From contig CM057144.1 in NCBI GenBank assembly GCA_029964075.1, positions 16,143,281-16,207,280 on the forward strand: DNA of 64,000 nt, given 5' to 3'. The notes beneath the pieces were generated by a model that searched no databases, was not told the origin of the DNA, and saw only the letters and a list, made by a program, of their open reading frames with translations. The DNA is from Patiria pectinifera. Lineage: Eukaryota > Echinodermata > Asteroidea > Valvatida > Asterinidae. Below are positions 10,513 through 20,300 of this stretch, piece by piece (the first letter of the stretch is position 1; each line of letters begins with the position of its first letter). The position numbers were made by a program, and so were the translations under genes.

Positions 10513-11677
10513 GGTTATTAAAATCCTACCACCAAAAAGTGAGAACTGAGGACCACCGTGCAATAATCAAAAGGAGGGAAAGAAAAGGTGCTATTGACCT
10601 GAAATATGCCATTAAAGGCTTGGGCTAAATTGCCGTGCATTTGTGCAATAAAAAAAACAGTGAAAAATAAGATAAAAAATAAATAGGTAAAAACATTCAT
10701 CAAGCTACTTTCAGAATTTTTTTAACAGTGCTGCAGGTTTCAAACAACAGAATCTATTGATATCAGATTTTTAATTTGGTAAAAGACTGTTCATCTTTGT
10801 CTAAAAATTGGCATATTTAGAGTAAATTCTTAACAATATTCTACATCTAACTAGTTAATATTACAAACATACTAATTCACTTAAACATAAAAAAAAAAGT
10901 ATTTTACAAAAAAATAAAAATTGATTGGTGTAATCGGAGCACCATCTTGCTATTTTGTATTGTTTTAATTTTTTTATGGAAAAAAATTTGAATTCTCAAT
11001 AAAATTTAATTTGATCCGATAAACTCGCTTTCGGTAAAATATTGGAACTGCCTGCCCAATGCTGCAACCAACAACTCTGTAAACAGTAAAATATTTCTGT
11101 TAACACAAAGATACACCAATAGTTTGCAATCATAAAAAAAATAGAAAACAATGACCATAAAATATGGATAATTGTAAAATTTCAAAGAAAAAGTTGGGCA
11201 GTGTTTTGTTTGAATACATTCACTGAAGGGGCTATCACACGGAATATAAAACACATTGAAATAAATTTAAAACCTTTGAACGCACACAGACTGAAAAACA
11301 AAAATTGTGAAAGCATTTTATATATATGTCAACACAGAAGATTTGAAGCAGTAACGTTAACAGTATTTTGTACTGGTATCCAGAAACTGTATGTATTGCA
11401 ATCAATCCGGTCATTTGATACCAATTTGGAGAAATATGGCTTCCCAGCTGTAAGGCTATTATTATTATGCGCACCCAAGTTTTCCCATCTGCCAAAAAAT
11501 ATAACAAACCCCTTTTATGCAAAGCAATATCAACTCTGCCTGGAGTGTCCCATGCACTGATTGGCTAGAAGTGGGTCTGAGGGCTGTTCCATTATGCCAC
11601 ATAGGGGAGGGTAATGGTTGTGCAAGATGACACTACAGCTAAAGTGGTGGAATAAGTGGTTACATTATTGTACATAC

Positions 11678-11717
11678 TGTGGGTGGGGTTGGGTGGGGTA
11701 GGGTGGGGGGAGGGGTG
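11678..11717 (+). repeat. G-rich tract with quadruplex potential
   Basis: The plus strand reads GTGGGTGGGGTTGGGTGGGG then TAGGGTGGGGGGAGGGG, many runs of three or more G with one- or two-base loops. The transcribed RNA (minus strand) is C-rich instead. Confidence 0.6.
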
Positions 11718-12221
11718 GAACTTGGGAGGGGGATAAGGGTGGGGAACAGGTATAGGGAGAGAAAAGAACAAAAGGGAGGAGAAGTATGGGTATCATTGAG
11801 ATCATGACAAAAAGAGGAAGAAAGTATTGACTTTAAACAAACATTGTAAAGATGAGATGAAATGAAAAAGGGAAAGGTTACAAGACTACAGAAAATCATC
11901 TTTTTGGAAAGTCCCACTTCTAAATTCTCTTTCAATGAAAATACTTTTTTTTAATTATAAATTTGAACCATTCCTGGTGTGTTATACCCATCACCAATTC
12001 AAAGTTTTTGAAGAGTAATGTTTCTCATTCTCAAAGGTGACAGGCAACATTCACAGCCCAAATGTCATCTATCAATGTGCTGTTTGTTATTTGGAGTATG
12101 AAAGTTTACATATTTCAAAGGAAAATGAAAGGAAAAGAACTTCAATATTTCGAGCGAGAAAAATGTGGCAGTAGAGTTTTCTTACACTTTTAATCTCAGC
12201 CCCGACCCCAATCATACTCAC

Positions 12222-12384
12222 AAAAGTTCCCAACTGATGAGGAAGAATTAAAGTCAGAGTCAGTGGGATTAAAACGGCAGCCATCTTGGATGTCCTGCAC
12301 ACACAACTTGATGGAGGGTTCAAAAATTGAGGCTAAATAGTCTGGTGCCGATGATGCAGCGAGCAACTCCATAGTGATCCTCGC
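12222..12384 (-). CDS. exon-like open block, unassigned
   Basis: On the minus strand a pyrimidine-rich acceptor (AGCTCCCTGTGCTCCAG/GCG) leads into 54 open codons. They include ARITMELLAASSAPDYLAS and IKLCVQDIQDGCRFNPTDSD, and the block ends at an AACTTTT/GTGAGT donor. It enters in phase 0 but leaves in phase 1, so inclusion in the main MBNL chain would break the frame unless joined to exon 1151-1230. I do not recognise the peptide. It may be an alternative or poison exon, or a chance frame; CAAGATGGCTGCC inside it also resembles a YY1 site. Confidence 0.25.
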
Positions 12385-12989
12385 CTGGAGCACAGGGAGC
12401 TAGACAAACATGGCTGCCACAGTTTGTTTTTCTACTGGCTGAACCAGAATATTTGTATAATCCACCTTATCAAAGCATTTACGCGGCATTCTATCATGGA
12501 TGCAAGTGAAACTGCAGAAGCTAATCAAAAAAGGCCATTTCCCAAAAAATTGTGAGCATGATGGGTAAGTTCTTTCAGCTGCTCAAATTAAAAAAAAAAA
12601 ATTGCTATTTTAGTATTTGTACTTTTTTTTTTAAATCAGAGATGGCTTGTCTTATATCGTTAATTTAACCTCACCAGTTAACCAAGAATTGTTTTTATTT
12701 TTTTTGGTAACATCGAGCCGACTTTCAAGGCTGCATTGAAAGATCAAGCCAAGAGAAAAATGAATGTAATAGAGCAGACAAAGAGATAAGCTGTAAGAGA
12801 CGGGGACAGACACAGTGAGAGACAGGGGGACAGACACTTTGAGAGACAAGGGGACAGACACAGTGAGAGAAGTAGTGAGATACGGGGAAGTTGAAATTGA
12901 TGCAAGACTGCAGAGTAATGGTAGAGGTTTGCTTCGGAATGTTTTGACAGATATAGTGAGGATGAGAAGTAACGGATTTTGAGTTGGCA

Positions 12990-13060
12990 GAGATGGGAGG
13001 GTGTGGTTTAGGGTGGGGGTTGGGTAGGGTTGGGGTGGGGAGGGAGGTAAAGTGGTGGGA
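12990..13060 (+). repeat. G-rich tract with quadruplex potential
   Basis: It reads GGGAGGGTGTGGTTTAGGG, TGGGGGTTGGGTAGGGTTGG, then GGTGGGGAGGG. It lies about 230 nt downstream of the zinc-finger 3/4 exon in transcript direction, where the RNA is a long C-rich tract of the type bound by PCBP proteins. Confidence 0.6.
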
Positions 13061-13288
13061 ATGGGTAGATCATCAACATCAAATGCTACATGTGCTTCAA
13101 CAACCACAAGCTACATAGACGGGCTGGTAGGGGCAAGGGGCAGGTTTCTAACACTACAGATGACCCCACACAACATGAAAAAAAGGACATTTATTCTATC
13201 TAACGACGGGGAAAGATTGTTAGACGATACAGAAACGAGAGAATGACTAAGAGTAAAATATGAGCAGCACAGTGGCTGAGAGACTCAC

Positions 13289-13513
13289 CACAACGCTAGC
13301 TTGGCTGTTAGTGTGTTGGGCGGCCTTAATTTTGGTCTGGAGGTGCGCGGGCGGGTGGAAATATTTGCATTTGTCCCGACTACACCGCCCCTTGATGTAA
13401 TCCATACAGACCGTGACGGTGTTGTCGAGCTGGTCTATGGCCGCCCCCTCGGCAGGGTGAGCAAATTTGCACTCTGCCCGCGAGCAGTTGCCCCGCTGAA
13501 ACTCACGACAGAC
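13289..13513 (-). CDS. MBNL: MBNL exon encoding zinc fingers 3 and 4
   Basis: This 225-nt exon (75 codons, phase 0-0) encodes a tandem CCCH pair that binds YGCY-containing RNA in MBNL proteins. The third finger is [22 protein letters not shown]7-C-X4-C-X3-H. The fourth is [20 protein letters not shown], also C-X7-C-X4-C-X3-H, followed by [12 protein letters not shown]. In vertebrate MBNL the third finger has six residues between the second and third Cys; here there are four. The acceptor is CTCCTCCCCAG/GTC after a long C-rich tract; the donor is GTTGTG/GTGAGT. The VCREF start directly after a KLE-ending exon reproduces the vertebrate exon boundary. Identification is very strong. Confidence 0.97.
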
Positions 13514-14420
13514 CTGGGGAGGAGGTAGGGGGTTGGGGGGAAGTCATTGGAAGGGGGAGATGGTACAAAAAAAATACAAAAAAAAATATAAAAAGGGCAA
13601 GAGGTTTGGGATGGGAAAGGGGTAAGGAAAGCGCAGTGATAATGAAAAGTCGGGGGAAAAGGGGTAGAAGTGGACCGTGAGGCGATAGAAAAGAAGCACA
13701 AAAAGAAGAGACGATCAAACAGTTAATGTAGCAAGGCAATAACAAATGACGCCCCAGTACTACCAACATGGCACACAGAGTTTGTCGGGGGAGGGGATGG
13801 AATCTGACGTCAATCTGGAATGTTAAGCATGATGATTCTTGGAGTGTGTGATACAGACAGGCAATACGTCTTGAGACTAACATGACAAAAAGAGCTGACC
13901 AAAAAAACACCCCTCTATGCTTACTAGTTTTGACAAGCCATCTCACATTACATAAAATGGGTATAAACGGGTACAAAAGTCCCATTTAACAAACAAGTAT
14001 TCCGGCATTAACATGAATACAGCAAGAGTCAACTCCAACCTGAGAATTCAAATAATGTACCGGTATATTCCTTCACCATCAATGCCATTTATTTTGGGAA
14101 GTGGCCTTTTTGTGATCTAAATTTCTTTTGGATCATATACATGTATTTTATTTTACTCTGCATCCTGCTTTTTATGCTGTAGTATAAACAACAGCAAAAT
14201 TCAGAAATGTGCATTACGTTTTTGTCACATGGGTGCTTGCTATTTCTTGTGTTTCTTTTTACAATATGCTGCACTGCAACACTTGAAACAAATGGTCTCA
14301 AAGACCAAAAACACCACCACACTTTGGGAATTGGTCTAGACTGTCTCCTAAAACACTAAATTGAGTAAAATAAGGTGTAAGACTGACAAAGACAACAAGA
14401 CAGGGTTATTCTATTCTTAC
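13514..14420 (-). other. MBNL intron between exons 14421-14597 and 13289-13513
   Basis: A 0.9-kb intron with a strong C-rich polypyrimidine tract at its 3' end. No other feature is seen. The open frames at 13435-13985 are shadows of the coding exon and its pyrimidine tract. Confidence 0.8.
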
Positions 14421-14597
14421 TTCCAACTTGTCGTTCTTGGGGCGCTGTGGTAGGTAGGGTATGACGGCTCCGTTGGGGGTAAATATTTGGCCTGGCGTGG
14501 GGAAATCTTGAAGCTGATTGGCCGGTGCAATGTGCTGCGCCGGTAGGTACTGCGAGTACATGGAGTTGAGATGACTGGGCACTTGGTTTGCTGGGGG
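14421..14597 (-). CDS. MBNL: MBNL exon, linker before zinc finger 3
   Basis: This 177-nt exon (59 codons, phase 0-0) encodes PPANQVPSHLNSMYSQYLPA, then QHIAPANQLQDFPTPGQIF, ending YLPQRPKNDKLE. It is the Pro/Gln/Ala linker between the two zinc-finger pairs. The final DKLE directly before VCREF matches the RLE/VCREY junction of vertebrate MBNL proteins. The acceptor is CCTCTCCAAAG/CCC, the donor TTGGAA/GTAAGA. The tract YSQYLPAQHIAP recalls the NPYLGPVSPSLVPAE segment of MBNL1. Its length is a multiple of three, so skipping would preserve frame. Confidence 0.9.
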
Positions 14598-16838
14598 CTT
14601 TGGAGAGGACAAATCAAAAAGTTGAAAGTCATTTGAAAAAATGCATGTCAAGGAATTTGGACTCTGTGCATATACAGTAGATGGCTTTATGACTATTTTA
14701 GAGAGCCTTAAGTGGGAGGTACACACTGTGTGTCCATGGTTGTGTGCACTTGTATGACTTACAACGTATTTTACTAGGAATGTGCACACACCGATAGAGT
14801 CTTCGTACGAGCATGAGACGTCACCAGCAATGTGTCTGAATGTCCGTGCCAGTGGCCTCCCCCAACTCTCACTGTTGAGGGGGTACTTGTCTATGAGTAT
14901 AATGTTTGTGAAGGTTCGGTAATCTTGATTGCTTTGCCTTTCTGACAAAAATACGCATAAATATGGTGAACATTTTTTGGGGGAATAAAAAGATAAAATT
15001 TGACCTCTGATTACTTGTTAAAGTTCAATCTTGATAAAATAGTAAGCCATTTGGTATTAAGTACATTCCCATTTGCTCATCTAACGGCAGCAGCCTATGT
15101 CAATTTTATTCCTCTTTTCTGCAAACAGTTTTATACACATATTGAAACCGTCAAACAGACAGAAATCATAGTTCTGCTTGTCAGTCCAATGATCATTGTT
15201 CCACATGCTGAACGTACATGCTTACTTTGCAACAGGAACAAAATATACAACTCCACTTTTTTTTTTTGCAGGCAGTCATGCAACATTCATTGTTAACAAG
15301 TTGTACACATTCTCGCAATGGTAAGGTGTATTTGGCTCATTTTCTTACAAGCTTTAGCCATCAACATAAACTGCTTTCTGAAGGATTTTAAGCTTCAAAC
15401 ATGCACACCAACTTTTTTGTTAATTTTGTTTCAAACAAACAAAACAACATTTTCAACCTGTAATTTTCTTCTAAGTGTTAATATTTTTACTTAGTTTTTC
15501 CCTGCTTAAATTTGCTTTATTAATATAATATTGCCATGGTTATTGATGTAAGTATTCAAAAATTACATCTTCCATCTGGTGTTTAAGTTATAATCTTATG
15601 GAAGTTTGAATATCAAGCCTCATCCAGCCAGGAAACATAACATACCTGCTTGAACTCACATTATTATCATTTATTCATCTTTGCAAAAAGACATTCTTTT
15701 CAAAGCTTTTCCCCAGCGACATTGACTGTAATGTAACACCAAATCTAAGATACATGTACCATATTCTTAGAGAGCTGACCGTAATGTATTTTCTTCAGTC
15801 AAGGAAAAATATCTCAATGCAACAGGTTTACTTATATGAAGTGTGCACTTTGTAGCAGAGTGCCTACGATGTCAATTCACAAACAATTTCACCCGGGGGT
15901 GAAAATGTTTCACTCGTTGACATTTATCTCTAATCATTCAGTCAAACTGAATGAAGATGATGATTCACGCAAAACGTTGGGCACAAGATAATATATCTTG
16001 AGTTGGACAGATTAAGATGAGTTCTTTTGACACCTCTTTCGAGGGATTTAGTTGCGTTGGAGGAGAGATACATGAAAGCTATCTTTCTGCTTGAGGAATT
16101 AGCCAGATTTAGTAACATTTGCCGATCAATTTCTCTTGGACATCAAAATCCGTCGCAGGTGGAAAAGCCGGCAATTTTCTTTTTATGACGAAGATGAGAA
16201 TTTGTTTGAGGATCTTTCGTCATTCGGCTGCAATGTTGCCATGGTTACAAATCTCCCCACATTTGCGTTTCAAATTGTTTCACTTCAATCCTGAATTAAT
16301 GCCTAGATTTCCATCACAAATTTCACCGCGAATGAACAGAGATGGAATTACTGATGAAATTACCCATAACCTGTGATTTTTTTTTTTAAAATACCAAAAA
16401 AAAGAAAGAAATCAGTAGTCCATGTCATAACCAAAACATCTACGAAATGTCTAAGAGCAAATTTAAACACCTTTTTCAAATTACAATGGCTTTAGAAATT
16501 TATGACATCTACAAAACTGAATAAAACAAATAAATAAAAATATATCTAAATGAATTAAGTCTTAAAAAAAAAACCTGCACAAATTTCTTAAGATACACAT
16601 TGTTAACCATCCTTAAGAAATTTTTTTTTAGAATGAATTAAGTCGAAAAAAAGTCATGATTTCAAAAGTATACATTTTTAACCCTTCAAGAGAAAAGCAA
16701 AACATGTTTATCATTTGAATGAATTCCCCCCATAATTGTACGGATTTCTACAAGTATAAATTTGTAACTTTCCTTACGAAGAAAAAGAAAAATAGTCTAA
16801 AAGAGGGAGAAATGAACTTAAAAAACTTAAAAACTAAC
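14598..16838 (-). other. MBNL intron between exons 16839-16943 and 14421-14597
   Basis: A 2.2-kb AT-rich intron. The one notable site is an RFX-type X-box palindrome, GTTGCCATGGTTAC, at 16235-16248. No further exon is apparent. Confidence 0.7.
16235..16248. promoter_or_regulatory. X-box-like RFX motif
   Basis: GTTGCCATGGTTAC is a near-perfect palindromic match to the RFX X-box consensus (GTNRCC followed by GGYAAC-type half site). Only sequence similarity supports it. Confidence 0.35.
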
Positions 16839-16943
16839 CATGGAAACAGGCATGGGGTACAAGTAGGTACTGTAGAAGGACGATTCGGACACTGCGGGTG
16901 ACGTACTGAGGGCGGGAGAGGTACTCAATCCTGGGGACGGCGC
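16839..16943 (-). CDS. MBNL: MBNL exon, Ser/Thr/Pro linker
   Basis: This 105-nt exon (35 codons, phase 0-0) encodes APSPGLSTSPALSTSPAVSE then SSFYSTYLYPMPVSM. It contains a Ser-Thr-Ser-Pro repeat and sits between the zinc-finger 2 exon and the pre-finger-3 linker exon. The minus-strand acceptor is GTTGTTGCTGTAG/GCG with a long T-rich tract containing TGCC and TGCT; the donor is TCCATG/GTTAGT. Position, phase and composition all fit the MBNL inter-finger linker, but homology to a named vertebrate exon is weak. Its frame-neutral length makes it a possible cassette exon. Confidence 0.82.
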
Positions 16944-16989
16944 CTACAGCAACAACAAAAAACAAAGGCAACAGAACAAAAATAGAGGG

Positions 16990-17310
16990 AGATCATTGGC
17001 TGGATTGGTGGAGTGCTGCACGTTGAATATTCATCAGCAATCAGGTTGGTGGAGTTCTGAATGCTAAATATTCATCAGCAATCCGATTGGTGGAGTGCTG
17101 AATGTTGAATATTCAACAGTCATCCGATTGGTTTTTACTGCTAACGAATATGTAAAATCCACCCTGAGGGCAAGATTCTATTGGATAAGTGAGGTGAACT
17201 GAATTTTTCATGAGGAAAATGTGGGTTTTGTTTCCTGCATATGAATATTCATAGTCTGCGTGGATGGCACTGTCGGATTGGTTGAAAGTTGACTGAATAT
17301 TCATGAACAG
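16990..17310. repeat. degenerate tandem array of ~54-bp units with CCAAT and ATGAATATTCAT motifs
   Basis: Units read GATTGGTGGAGTGCTGAATG, TTGAATATTCATCAGCAATC with variation. Three clear copies (16990-17130) are followed by two weaker ones (17150-17310) that keep ATGAATATTCAT and GATTGG. It lies just upstream of exon 16839-16943 in transcript direction. Confidence 0.7.
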
Positions 17311-20300
17311 AAGGAGTCCTGATTCACATAATTTTTTTTAGTTCTTAAGCGGGAAAGTTCTATGTTATGTTCTGAGAAAAAGAGAAAACTGCTGTGGAGT
17401 AAACAGTTTAAATTTTGGGGCAACAAACTAAGAAAACACCGTATGTACAACATGTAAAACATTAGGTACCGGTAAATTCCAAATATTGCATGAATTTTAA
17501 ACATTGAGATGAGGTTTGAACAAAAAAATATTGCATAGCATTTTGAAGTGATTTTTTTTTTTTAGAAAAAAAAGGGAAAACCATTTGCCCGCTACACTAA
17601 ATATGTTTTTAAAACCAAAGTACTGTTGATTTTCATGATATAGAAGCTTGCCAAAAATAACAAGGAAACGAAGGGCCAGTGTTGGAAAATATTTTGTAGA
17701 AATGTAGCAACAAGGAACAGCTTAGCAGCTACAGACAGGAAACAGAATTCTAAAAAGAGAAAGACCATCAGATCCTACGATACATTTTCAGTCTTAGCAT
17801 AAACCCTTTGGCATCACCAGTAAAACTAAACATCCTTACCGACACAACCCAGAGAGGGCCAGCCATGTCGGCAAATAGATACCCCCTCAAGGGGTGTATT
17901 GTGGGGGTGGGGGGACAAAAACGACCCCCAACGGGGCATAATGAGAGACTTGACACTTGACGAGGGGAGATTGGTAAAGAAAACAAATCTGTCGTGAGCA
18001 AAACATAAAAGCGCGGTACAAAAACATCTTCCGGGCTCCACTGATGCTGGTCTAAATGTGTCACTGAAACAGGGACGGCAAAAAGTTGAATATGAAATAA
18101 ATAAAAAAATTGATGTGTGGGATCTGAATCTTGCAAAATGAGATGAATGTGGATCTACACTCAAGGAGGAGGGGGGGGGGGTAATACTACAAGTGGAATA
18201 TTATTTTGTACTCTTAAAAAATAATTAAAAACATTCAGCCAGGAGATTTATTGAATCTCGATAAGGAGGGGGGAGGTATATATCCATCTGGTTGATTTCA
18301 TCAACAGATCTGATCTACTTGTCAATACGTAAAAGCTAGTATGCAGACATTGACAGCCTACAATGTGTGCAAACAAATACTGGACATTTGATGTGACCAG
18401 AATCTTGACCCAAGGCAACAAATGTCTCCTACTCTAGCTGGAGAAAAAAGAACACCAGAAACTACCCAAATTAAACACTCTAAATCATTAAATTCCCTGG
18501 TTTCTAGCCAACCTCATATTTGGCAAAGAAAAAATTCAAATAGGAAACCCAATAACTGTTTGAAACTATATGCCAACGACACATTATGCAAATCCATCTG
18601 TTTAAAAAAATATAACATGTAGTTATTCCCGTCTCTCAGACTGGAAGTAAACACTCCTAGTACGGCTGCAAGAATACGACAAGAATCTCAACTAAATTGC
18701 AGCGGAACGAAACGGGAAAGGGGAAAAAAAATTCTTGTAAACTCTGAAACCAGAATGACGGTAATAACTGTCACGTCTTGAAAATTGCAGGCCCCGAAGT
18801 GGAGTGGTGAAGTGCAGGGCATTTTAGTCGTCTGAGAAGAGTGGTTCAACTTCACACAAGGTAAGACCGACGAAAGAAAAAAAACGGAATAATGCCATGA
18901 CTCATGCGCGAACGAATAAAAAGAACCAGAGAGCGGGGAAAAAGAAGAAGGTATCAAGGGCTAGTTTGATTGATTGCCCCGCGAGTGACAGGGTCACCTG
19001 AGTTCACCGGCTGGTCCACAAAAAAAGGCACCGTCGGTATAATTAATTCGAGCAGCTTTTGTCTGGAGGTGCGGAGTGCCCATTCAGTGTATCCTCGTGT
19101 GGATGCTCCCAGACGGACAGATCTCTAGTTCTTTTTCTCTTTCTTCTGTCTCGCATCTCGGTTCTTTCGTCGGCTGCGTTGGGTAATGATATCGGCCGTC
19201 TTGGCATTTAAGTGGATCAAGCGTGGCAATTCAGTCTAATGAAGATGAGCTCTTGTCTTCTTGGCGTTGTTGGGAGATGGGGAGGTTCTGTGTCCCCCAA
19301 GTGGCCCAGAGAGGCTGCTCATGTAAAGATTCCGTTTGCTTTTGTGCACTCTGTGAGTGCATGCAGTGACTGAACAAAGACACAATTTACTTGAATATGG
19401 TAACATAGACTTCTTAAAAACGTTTTGGGGCAAAAAATTAGAGTTAGAGTTAAATACTTTAAATACTGTTTCATTTGCAGTTTTCAATAGCATCTTAACA
19501 GTTTGACTTTGAGTAACTCCTAGACTTTTTAGACTAGAAATAGATTTAAAAGAGAATATATTTTCAAAGGTTGTGTTAATAACTTTTCACTGCTGTTTTA
19601 ACTTGACCAAAAAACAAATAAAAAAACACAAAAGAAAACAGGACGACTGTTCCATTTCCATTTTTAAAAAGTGACATATCAAAGTGCATTGCACATTACA
19701 TGAAAATTGAAACAGAAACTAGTTTGAACTAGTCTGTCAATGCTCGTCTTGTTTTTGACAAAATTATGAGTGACTTTTCATGGAAAACTGTACTTGTTCC
19801 TCCAGGGGTGGAGAACCTTCTGCCATATTATATTATAATTTATCAGCAATACGGGATGAAATGAGAGGGCTCATGATGAAAATGATTGTTTTCCTGAAAC
19901 TGAAACTAAGTTATGATGTACTCTAAACTCGGAGGCATGTACACGTACCGATACATGTACTGGTATATTCAGAACTTTAAGGACATCAGAACAAAAAAAT
20001 GAGCAATGAAGAAAGAAAGGCAATGCAAAGAAAAGACTGCAATAAATTCAACAACACAAAAAAGCATGGCAAAAAAAGGAAGTACAAACAGTAAAAACAA
20101 ACACAATAGCAAATGCTGTTATAATGGCACATGTCAATCATTCATTCAGACACTTGAGGGCGCTGTTTAGGGGTCCAGGCATTTGTCAATATCTTTGGTC
20201 CATTTTTCAAACTCTCTCCAGTTCCGGCTCAAGAATCAGTTTGAATGCTTTAATGTCTTCAACAAATGGACATGTTCTTAAATGTTACCTTATGTTGTAA

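Larger units (their letters stand above)
7863..13288 (-). other. MBNL intron between exons 13289-13513 and 7593-7658
   Basis: Five and a half kilobases, mostly AT-rich. It contains two SINE-like elements (8520-8730 and 9425-9605), a three-unit tandem array (10236-10512), two G-rich plus-strand tracts (11678-11717 and 12990-13060) and one exon-like block (12222-12384). Other open frames have no splice or homology support. Confidence 0.6.

Noticed and set aside
12405..12425. ATGGCTGCCACAG on the plus strand as a start site
   Set aside because: The frame closes quickly and nothing else supports a plus-strand gene there.
17826..17893. Exon-like block on the minus strand ending TGTCG/GTAAGG
   Set aside because: The acceptor (CCCCTTGAG) is poor and phase-0 entry gives a Cys/Trp-rich frame that exits in phase 1, breaking the MBNL frame.
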